Assembly (NCBI GenBank): GCA_021848045.1
Contig: JAJZNC010000060.1
Location: 114,909 to 178,908 of the forward strand
DNA length: 64,000 bases
From: an archaeon
GTDB taxonomy: Archaea > Thermoproteota > Nitrososphaeria > Nitrososphaerales > Gagatemarchaeaceae
Reading direction: 5' to 3'
The position numbers and the translations under genes were made by a program. The notes beneath the pieces were generated by a model that was not told where the DNA came from, searched no databases, and was given only the letters and a program-made list of their open reading frames with translations. Within the stretch, counting starts at the first letter, position 1. Each line of letters opens with the position of its first letter. Positions 58,198-64,000 of the stretch are shown one piece after another.

Positions 58198-58485
58198 ATG
58201 GCGAGGTCGCACGGGTACAGGCGGAGGACGAGGTCGCTCCTCAGGAAGAGGGAGTCGCGCGGCCTGAGTCACCTCCTTGCAGAGTACTCTCCGAACCAGA
58301 AGGTCGTAATCAAGATTGACTCGACCCAGGTTAAGGGCATGCCCCACAGAAGGTTCAATGGGCTCGTCGGCGTGGTGAGGGAGTCCGGACGGAGGGCTGT
58401 CACGATAGATGTGAAGGTCGGAGACAAAATGAAGACTGTCATCTCAAGGAAAGAGCACATCGCCCCGATGGGCGAGGCGAAGTAG
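58198..58485 (+). CDS. rpl21e: Ribosomal protein L21e
   Basis: The 95-residue basic protein starts MARSHGYRRRTRSLLRK, then LLAEYSPNQKVVIKIDSTQVKGMPHRRFNGLVG, the family core. The ATG at 58198 is chosen from the family start and a TATA element (CTTTTAAAT, about 58162). rpoF follows with no gap. Confidence 0.96.
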   Translation: MARSHGYRRRTRSLLRKRESRGLSHLLAEYSPNQKVVIKIDSTQVKGMPHRRFNGLVGVVRESGRRAVTIDVKVGDKMKTVISRKEHIAPMGEAK

Positions 58486-58824
58486 ATGCCCGCCGATGCG
58501 GCCGCCCCGTCGACCAAGAAGATGCTTACCCTGAGCGAGGCCCACCAGATCCTCGAGAAGATAGACCTGGAAAAGGCGGACCAGATTCAGAAGAGGACGC
58601 TCGACTATACTTCGAAGTTCTCGAAGAGCCCTCCGGAGACGTCACGGAAGCTAAAGAAGCAACTCGAGGATGAATGCGGCCTCAGCGAGGTGGAGGCCAC
58701 CGAGGTGGTCAACATAATGCCGAAGTCGATCGAGGAGCTAAGGACGTTCACGGCCGGGTGGAGGAAGCTGCTTCCTACGGAGACCCTGGAAAAAATCCTC
58801 AAGATCCTTAAGTCTAAAGATTAA
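58486..58824 (+). CDS. rpoF: RNA polymerase subunit F (Rpo4)
   Basis: The 112-residue protein is helical: MLTLSEAHQILEKI, DYTSKFSKSPPETSRKLKKQLEDECGLSEVEATEVVNIMP and a final FTAGWRKLLPTETLEKILKIL. It is the Rpb4 homologue that forms the stalk with subunit E. It directly follows rpl21e, so the two are one operon, an arrangement common in archaea. Confidence 0.93.
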   Translation: MPADAAAPSTKKMLTLSEAHQILEKIDLEKADQIQKRTLDYTSKFSKSPPETSRKLKKQLEDECGLSEVEATEVVNIMPKSIEELRTFTAGWRKLLPTETLEKILKILKSKD

Positions 58825-58943
58825 TTAGAAGGACGGCCTCCTCACGAGCGAAGGCCGCGACAATGCTCCTCGGAGACTCATCCTGTTGTGCCGCGTCGCC
58901 CGTCACCAGCGAAGCATGAACTAGGGGGTCGCAATAGCGGAGA

Positions 58944-59501
58944 ATGCTTCCATCCGAGAAGAGGTACGAGGAATTCGCATACGTCTTGGACTACATCCCG
59001 AGGGGCAGGTCATCCATCATCAAGGGGAGAGAGGGAGCGATAGTCCAAGCGTTGGGGGAGGACAGGCTCACTATCTTGGAGCTGCTCGCAGCCGAGGGCG
59101 AGGACTTTGAGACCGGGGAGAAGCTCAGGATAGGGAGGGAAGGCAGGGCGAAGATACAGAGCGTCTTCGGGAAGCTCGCGTACGAGGACCTGACGTCGGA
59201 GGCCAAGTCGCAGCTCCTCAGTGTCTGCGAGACGATAGTGAAGAGTAACGAGGCCAGATACGTGGCCTACTTCAACGAACTGCAACCGCTCACCCCGAGG
59301 CTTCACGGGCTCGAGCTCATCCCGGGCGTAGGGAAGACATTCATGAAGGCGATTATCGAGATGAGAGAGAAGCAGCCGTTCACCTCGTTCGCGGATATTC
59401 AGACTAGGGTCGGGCTGCGCGAGCCCGCAAAGGACGTCGCCAAACGAATAGCGGAAGAGTTGTCAGGTGCATCCAGGGTCAACATATTCGTCAAGAAGTG
59501 A
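58944..59501 (+). CDS. DUF655 family protein with helix-hairpin-helix
   Basis: The 185-residue protein starts MLPSEKRYEEFAYVLDYIP and has an OB-like N-terminal part (AIVQALGEDRLTILELLA) and a C-terminal helix-hairpin-helix (LELIPGVGKTFMKAIIEMREKQPF). The family is widespread in archaea and always lies by ksgA and rpoF genes; it probably binds RNA. ksgA starts inside its 3' end (35-bp overlap). Confidence 0.9.
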   Translation: MLPSEKRYEEFAYVLDYIPRGRSSIIKGREGAIVQALGEDRLTILELLAAEGEDFETGEKLRIGREGRAKIQSVFGKLAYEDLTSEAKSQLLSVCETIVKSNEARYVAYFNELQPLTPRLHGLELIPGVGKTFMKAIIEMREKQPFTSFADIQTRVGLREPAKDVAKRIAEELSGASRVNIFVKK

Positions 59502-60267
59502 CCGCGGCGCACGCTCGCGGAGGCGCGCCCTAGGACAGCACTATCTGGTAGACAAAAAGGCCGTCGACTCGATGATAGCCCTCGCGGCCATTAAGCAAGG
59601 AGAGCGCGTCCTTGAGATAGGGACGGGGACGGGGGCGCTCACGAGAGAGCTAGTCAGGCTGACGGACATGCTCGAGGGTTACGAGGTCGACCGGGAGAGC
59701 TACGGTTTGCTGCGTGGTGAGCTGGGGGGCCTGTCGCTAGTTCTTCACAACGAGGACGTCTTTGACGCGTCTCCGGTTTTCGACGTCCTGCTCTCCAGCC
59801 TTCCCTACTCTGAGTCGAGCCGCTTCGTGGAGTGGCTCGCCCAAAGGAAATACGACAGAGCGGTCGTCCTCCTGCAGCGGGACTTTGCAAAGAAGATAAC
59901 CGCCACCCCTGGCGACCCGTCGTACAGGGCCGTCTCCGTGATCTCGCAAGCCTCCACGCGCGTCGAGATGGTCACGGACGTCCGCAGACAGTGCTTCGAG
60001 CCACCTCCGCGGGTCGACTCCTGCGTCGTCTCTATGACCTGGAGGAGGACGTTGAACGTGGGCCAGATTGCCATGATAAAGAGGATCTTCTCGCAGAAGA
60101 GACGGACGGTCAGGGCGGCGCTGAAGTCTCTCGGTCTGGTGGAGCCGCCATTGGCCGCCGCGGGCGACGAGCAGCTCATGTGCAGGGTGAACTCGCTCAG
60201 GCCGGAGTCTGTGCTCGCGATGGTCGGGGTGCTCTCTCGCAAGACGCATCAGGAGGGTGTGGGCTGA
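59467..60267 (+). CDS. ksgA: rRNA adenine dimethyltransferase KsgA/RsmA
   Basis: The 266-residue enzyme has ALGQHYLVDKKAVDSMIALA, the SAM loop VLEIGTGTGALTRELV, the substrate-base motif VLLSSLPYSESS (N-L-P-Y type reads S-L-P-Y) and EPPPRVDSCVV. It dimethylates two adenines in 16S rRNA helix 45. The GTG at 59467 overlaps DUF655 by 35 bp. The asparagine of the usual NLPY is a serine here, which is worth noting. Confidence 0.93.
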   Translation: MHPGSTYSSRSDRGARSRRRALGQHYLVDKKAVDSMIALAAIKQGERVLEIGTGTGALTRELVRLTDMLEGYEVDRESYGLLRGELGGLSLVLHNEDVFDASPVFDVLLSSLPYSESSRFVEWLAQRKYDRAVVLLQRDFAKKITATPGDPSYRAVSVISQASTRVEMVTDVRRQCFEPPPRVDSCVVSMTWRRTLNVGQIAMIKRIFSQKRRTVRAALKSLGLVEPPLAAAGDEQLMCRVNSLRPESVLAMVGVLSRKTHQEGVG

Positions 60268-60288
60268 CTGGGGCTGAGTGTCACCTTA

Positions 60289-61005
60289 GTGGGCGCCGAA
60301 TATCCCGTCAACCTCGGCTACACGGCCCGGCTGATGAAGAACTTCGGCCTGACCAGGCTCTACCTCGTCGACCCGAACTGCGACATGAGAGCCGCCTCCG
60401 TCTACGCCTCCCATGGAGCCGAGGTCCTCAAGGAGGCAGAGGTGGTCACGCTAGCGAAGGTCAGGGGCAACCACGACCTGCTCCTCGGAACGACGGCGAT
60501 TAGCGCCAGGAGAGGCGCGAATATCGGGAGGACGGCGGTCAAGCCGGAGGACGCGGTGTCGCTGGCGCTGGCCGCGGAGTCGGCATCGCTGGTCTTAGGG
60601 AGAGACACGACCGGCCTGACCAACCAGGAGCTCGCGCTCTGCGACGTGGTGACCACCGTCGAGACGGGGACGGACTACAAGACGCTCAACGTGAGCCACT
60701 CCGCCGCGATACTGCTCTACCTCGCGTGGAGGTCTTCTAGGCGGGCGGCCGGGGGCCGCGAAGGCGGCTCGCGCGCGAGCGGGGAGAGGCGGGAGGCGTT
60801 CGCGAAATACGCCTACGAGCTCGCTCTCACCTCCGGGATGCAGAGGCACAGGGCGGACCGCGTCGTCCAAGTCGCGAAGAGAGTCGCGCTAAAATCAGAG
60901 GTCAGCTCCAAGGAGCTTGGGCTATTGGTCTCCCTGATGAGGAGGGCGGAGCTCGCTCTCAACGGAACACCTAGACCCTCTCCAGGACGTAGACGGCCCT
61001 CCTGA
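60289..61005 (+). CDS. SpoU/TrmJ-type RNA methyltransferase (start uncertain)
   Basis: From the GTG at 60289 the 238-residue protein has EYPVNLGYTARLMKNFGLT, the SPOUT knot motifs LVLGRDTTGLTNQELALCD and NVSHSAAILLYL, and a basic C-terminal tail. TrmJ-like enzymes 2'-O-methylate tRNA. The family normally begins with a strand before EYP; the frame upstream reads LGLSVTLVG and includes CTG codons at 60268 and 60274 right after the ksgA stop, so a CTG start is plausible. It follows ksgA in one operon. Confidence 0.85.
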   Translation: MGAEYPVNLGYTARLMKNFGLTRLYLVDPNCDMRAASVYASHGAEVLKEAEVVTLAKVRGNHDLLLGTTAISARRGANIGRTAVKPEDAVSLALAAESASLVLGRDTTGLTNQELALCDVVTTVETGTDYKTLNVSHSAAILLYLAWRSSRRAAGGREGGSRASGERREAFAKYAYELALTSGMQRHRADRVVQVAKRVALKSEVSSKELGLLVSLMRRAELALNGTPRPSPGRRRPS

Positions 61006-62158
61006 CCCACCGTGTGCTCTGGTGAGAGACTTGCAGCGGATACTCGCACCTGGGCGCACCCGCTGGCTGGAAGGGCCTGAGCCGAGCCTCGTGTAAGTCG
61101 TCGAAGGACATAACGACCTCCTTTCCGTCTGCCGTCCTTATCGACGGTACGACGAGGACCATCCTCCCTCCCGGCTTCAGCGCGCCGCTCATCTCATAGA
61201 GCGCTTCGGAGTAGATGGCAGACGCGTGCCGGACGAGGCGCCGCGCCTTCTCGAGCGAGGGTGGAGAGGAGAGCTTGGGGACCAGTATCGGCTCGGAAAC
61301 CACCGCGTCCACCTTCCGGTCTCCGAGCGACCTGCGGAGGTTGGTCGCGTCGCCCGCTACGACCGTGAACGAAGGCGGCGCCTCACCCCGCCTGCCGTGC
61401 GAGAGGAGCCAGGAGAGGTTCTCCTTAGCCCGCTCGACGCTCCCATGGTTCCTGTCAACCCCTACGCAGTCCACACCCTTCAGCAGCGCCTCGCCGAGGA
61501 TCGTCCCCGAGCCACAGAAGGGATCGAGGAGTACCTGACCCCGGATGGCACCCGACAGGTTGACGAGGAGGCGCGCCAAGCGGGAGGAGAGTGATATCCC
61601 GGACGTGATGTAGGGGCGCTCTTTCGACCTCTCCTTGAAGGCCTCCGTCTCGGGGACGTAGACCGTCACACCCCACTGGTTGGTCGCCTCCATGGGGAAG
61701 ACGACAAAATCCATCGCCGACCTGGAGACCACCTTCTCTGAGTGGAGCTCCGGGCCGGAGCGCGAGCGGATGAGGTTGGCTTTCCTCAGCCCGAGCTCGC
61801 GCAGTCTCAGGAGCAGCTCCTCCGAGAGCTCGTCGTACTCGGCCTCCCGGTCTCCCTGCACGCAATAGAGGCTGACGGAGAAGTTGAAGTTCTTCTCGGG
61901 GAAGGTAATCGCCTCGCCGAACTCGGGAGACCCCACGGGCGGGAGCGGAAGGGCGACCTTGTGGACGCCTGCTAGCTGCGCGCAGCGGTTGAACCTTACC
62001 CCATTGAGGTCTGCCACTGCGATGTCGTCGCATCTGGCAAGGACCTTGGCACCGCCCCCGAAGACGCAGCGAGCCTCGAGGAGGGAGGCGTCCCCGAAGG
62101 CGAGGACGAGGATGAGAGATTCAGAGTCTATGCTCTCTGACGGGACGAGGAACGGCAA
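60971..62158 (-). CDS. TrmG10-like RNA methyltransferase
   Basis: The 395-residue protein has an N-terminal THUMP-like part (about 1-170) and a Rossmann methyltransferase: VLLDPFCGSGTILGEALL (motif I), VDCVGVDRNHGSVERAKENL and VDAVVSEPILVPKL, where the usual D-P-P-Y is S-E-P-I. Archaeal Trm-G10 enzymes methylate G10 in tRNA. Its stop overlaps the SpoU gene by 35 bp from the other strand. Confidence 0.88.
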   Translation of the reverse strand: MPFLVPSESIDSESLILVLAFGDASLLEARCVFGGGAKVLARCDDIAVADLNGVRFNRCAQLAGVHKVALPLPPVGSPEFGEAITFPEKNFNFSVSLYCVQGDREAEYDELSEELLLRLRELGLRKANLIRSRSGPELHSEKVVSRSAMDFVVFPMEATNQWGVTVYVPETEAFKERSKERPYITSGISLSSRLARLLVNLSGAIRGQVLLDPFCGSGTILGEALLKGVDCVGVDRNHGSVERAKENLSWLLSHGRRGEAPPSFTVVAGDATNLRRSLGDRKVDAVVSEPILVPKLSSPPSLEKARRLVRHASAIYSEALYEMSGALKPGGRMVLVVPSIRTADGKEVVMSFDDLHEARLRPFQPAGAPRCEYPLQVSHQSTRWVRRAVYVLERV

Positions 62159-62338
62159 GAGGAATCTTTGGCATGTCGACGATAATTAAGGGTTGGCCGG
62201 CGAAGGCAAAAGTTTGTTATCATGGGAGACTGTACAAGATCATCGGCACACGAAGCTTAATTAAGGGTAAATAGTGCGTCGGCCCGAAAATAGGAGGATT
62301 GGACAACGCACGGCTCGAACTACAGGGAGGCTAAATCG

Positions 62339-62821
62339 ATGTTCTACAATAAGAAATTCGCTCCCGGGACGCCGAACCCGAAGGTGGCTAGGTTCACCAC
62401 GGGCAAGTTCGGTCATGACTACGACTACAAGCTTGAGCTAATCTCAAACGCGAGACTCCAAATCAGGAGTAATGCGCTCGAGGCGGCGAGGGTTGCCGCC
62501 AGCAAGAAGCTGGCCAGCATCGGTGAGGAGGCGTTCTACCTCCGCGTGGTCACCTACCCGCACGTCGTTATGCGGGAGAACAAGATGATTGCCACGGCAG
62601 GCGCAGACAGGCTCCAGGAAGGGATGAGGAAGGCCTTCGGCAAGCCCATAGGGGTGGCCGCAAGGGTGGACATCGGGAGCGTCATCCTGGACATATTGAT
62701 CAAGGCGGAGAACCTCGACAAGGCCAAGGCCGCGCTCAAGGCCGCCACGACGAAGCTCCCTTTCACCTACAAGATAGTCGTGACCCCCCTGAAGCAGATT
62801 GAAGCGGCTGTTCTTGCTTGA
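62339..62821 (+). CDS. rpl10e: Ribosomal protein L10e (uL16)
   Basis: The 160-residue protein starts MFYNKKFAPGTPNPKVARF and has the family core LRVVTYPHVVMRENKMIATAGADRLQEGMRKAFGKPIG. It binds 23S rRNA near the A site. TATA-like TTAATTAAG lies upstream at about 62257. Its stop overlaps the dph2 start by 4 bp. Confidence 0.95.
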   Translation: MFYNKKFAPGTPNPKVARFTTGKFGHDYDYKLELISNARLQIRSNALEAARVAASKKLASIGEEAFYLRVVTYPHVVMRENKMIATAGADRLQEGMRKAFGKPIGVAARVDIGSVILDILIKAENLDKAKAALKAATTKLPFTYKIVVTPLKQIEAAVLA

Positions 62822-63852
62822 CGGTCAAGATTGACACAGACCGTGTCTTCAGGCTAATAGAAGAGAAGCGCCCGACTAGGGTCATCATCAACGCTCCCGG
62901 CGGCCTGCTCAGGCAGACCATGGAGCTGATGCGGCTCGTCGAGCAAAAGTATGGGACGCAATGCGTCCTCGTCGGCGACTCGTGCTTCGGGATATGCGAC
63001 ACCGTCGACGAGGAGGTTGAGAAGCTCGGGGCGAGCATCGCCCTCCACATCGGGCACAACGCCTCCGTCGACAGAGTTGGAGACCACACGTACCTCGTCG
63101 ACGCGAAGGACGACATAAAGTTCGACTCGGTGGTTGCGAGGTCAATCCCTCTCCTGGCGAAGTACAAAAGGGTAGGACTCGCCACATTCAGCCAACATCT
63201 CGACGAGCTAGAGCCCGTGAGAAGGCAGCTCGAGGACGCCGGCTTCGAGGTGCACCTGGGGAGGAAGAACAACCTCCTCCTTGGGAGCCAGACCTTCGGG
63301 TGCGACTTCTCCACGGTGTTCGAGAACTCGGACAAGGTTGACGCTTTCTGCTACCTCGGGCAGAGCGAGTTCCATGCGGTGGGGGTCGCCCTGGCGACGG
63401 GGAAGCCCACCTTCCTACTAGACCCCTACCTAGAGGAGATGCGCGATATGAGGGAGGAGGCGGAGGAGAGGCAGAAGAGGGCCATCCTCTCGGTGTACAA
63501 GGCCCTCGACGCGACGGTCTTCGGGGTGGTCACAGGCCTCAAGGAGGGCCAGATGATGCTCGGGCGCTCAAAGTGGATAACCTCCAGGCTCCAAGCGCAC
63601 GGGAAGAAGGTGGTCCAGCTCGCCATGCGGGACATCACCCCAGACAGGCTAGCGCCGTTCACGGGTATCGAGGCATTCGTCCAGACTGCCTGCCCGAGGA
63701 TATCCATCGACGGTTTCACGTTCGGCAAGCCGGTCCTCTCGATTCCCCAGGCGGATGCGTTGGTTGCCCTGCTCGAGGGAAGGTCTATGAACGAGTTCCT
63801 CCGCAGGCCGAAATGGATAGAACTGACCGTCGGCCAGATCCCGCGAAAGTGA
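62818..63852 (+). CDS. dph2: Diphthamide biosynthesis protein Dph2
   Basis: The 344-residue radical-SAM-like enzyme carries the three cluster cysteines: Cys56 in VGDSCFGICD, one in LGSQTFGCDFS, and one in FVQTACPRISIDG. It transfers the aminocarboxypropyl group of SAM to a histidine of elongation factor 2. The TTG start overlaps rpl10e by 4 bp, so the two are coupled. dph6 is about 7 kb upstream. Confidence 0.95.
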   Translation: MTVKIDTDRVFRLIEEKRPTRVIINAPGGLLRQTMELMRLVEQKYGTQCVLVGDSCFGICDTVDEEVEKLGASIALHIGHNASVDRVGDHTYLVDAKDDIKFDSVVARSIPLLAKYKRVGLATFSQHLDELEPVRRQLEDAGFEVHLGRKNNLLLGSQTFGCDFSTVFENSDKVDAFCYLGQSEFHAVGVALATGKPTFLLDPYLEEMRDMREEAEERQKRAILSVYKALDATVFGVVTGLKEGQMMLGRSKWITSRLQAHGKKVVQLAMRDITPDRLAPFTGIEAFVQTACPRISIDGFTFGKPVLSIPQADALVALLEGRSMNEFLRRPKWIELTVGQIPRK

Positions 63853-63861
63853 ACGGTTGAG

Positions 63862-64000
63862 ATGAGCAAGAACGAAAAAAGTGGTAAGCAGGTCCTGCCA
63901 GGGGACTTCCTGGCGTTCCCCGAGGAGTTCCTTCCGGGGAAGAACACGTACGAAAAGGCTGACTCGGTGAGGGCCACGGTGCTCGGCCGGGTCGAGAAAG
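63862..64000 (+). CDS. csl4: Exosome RNA-binding subunit Csl4 (partial, runs off right edge)
   Basis: Only 46 codons are visible: MSKNEKSGKQ, then VLPGDFLAFPEEFLPGKNTYEK and VRATVLGRVEK. This matches the N-terminal part of archaeal Csl4, which caps the RNA exosome together with Rrp4. It starts 9 bp after dph2. Confidence 0.85.
   Translation, partial: MSKNEKSGKQVLPGDFLAFPEEFLPGKNTYEKADSVRATVLGRVEK

Noticed and set aside
1..64000. CRISPR array, rRNA operon or replication origin
   Set aside because: No regularly spaced repeats, rRNA-like sequence or clustered origin-recognition boxes with an orc1/cdc6 gene were seen.

Overview
The window is a piece of a high-GC archaeal chromosome. Archaeal markers include TFB, RNA polymerase subunit F, ribosomal proteins L21e and L10e, eIF5A, SRP54, Pus10, Nob1, Dph2, Dph6, the start of exosome subunit Csl4, a DRG-type GTPase, a Y-family polymerase, intron-bearing tRNAs and many TATA boxes placed for leaderless transcripts. 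A CdvB (ESCRT-III) protein together with the short crenarchaeal-type fumarase points to the TACK group, most likely Nitrososphaerota (Thaumarchaeota) or a close relative. No ammonia-oxidation gene is present, so the lineage cannot be fixed more closely.

Layout. (1) 1-9.9 kb is a visibly A+T-richer accessory region. It holds a winged-helix regulator divergent from a small membrane/coiled-coil/nuclease-like operon, several secreted Cys-rich proteins, an IS3 transposase remnant, an NTF2-plus-propeller surface protein and a probable glutamic (eqolisin-type) peptidase with stacked palindromes at its promoter. (2) 10.2-15.9 kb holds a candidate RNase P RNA, a thioredoxin-OsmC operon facing a Cys-containing regulator across a palindromic operator, a 2-hydroxyacid dehydrogenase, two DUF131 membrane proteins and an A-type Fe-S carrier. 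(3) 16-19.1 kb is a second accessory patch with anchored surface proteins and two decayed genes (PIN-like and surface-type). (4) 19.1-48.8 kb is mostly housekeeping: fumarase-SIS, two phosphohexomutases flanking ThiL, an aminotransferase, two HtrA-like proteases, DRG, small zinc-ribbon proteins, CdvB, ProC, a PrpB-like lyase, TFB, Nudix, DinB, DUF72, tRNA-His and divergent NAD-salvage genes. (5) 48.9-53.4 kb is an A+T-richer island that starts at a tRNA-Ala(CGC) gene with two introns and contains three copies of a tRNA 5'-half repeat. It carries an unusual HTH-membrane-propeller protein, a secreted protein and a ribbon-helix-helix gene broken by a 23-bp tandem duplication. (6) 53.4-64 kb is a dense translation and RNA-processing cluster: nob1, eif5A, dph6, srp54, pus10, rpl21e, rpoF, DUF655, ksgA, a SpoU methyltransferase, a TrmG10-like methyltransferase, rpl10e, dph2 and csl4.

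How the genes work together. The core genes cover ribosome assembly and modification (Nob1, KsgA, Pus10, SpoU, TrmG10-like, diphthamide on EF-2), protein targeting, transcription initiation, NAD salvage and sugar-phosphate metabolism. The accessory parts are dominated by exported proteins built as signal anchor, Ser/Thr-rich stalk and beta-rich domain, together with local winged-helix regulators. This suggests a surface and secretion programme that turns over faster than the core. Start codons were chosen from TATA spacing (about 25-30 bp), because many transcripts look leaderless. Several real short genes lie in the gaps between longer reading frames and are listed here.
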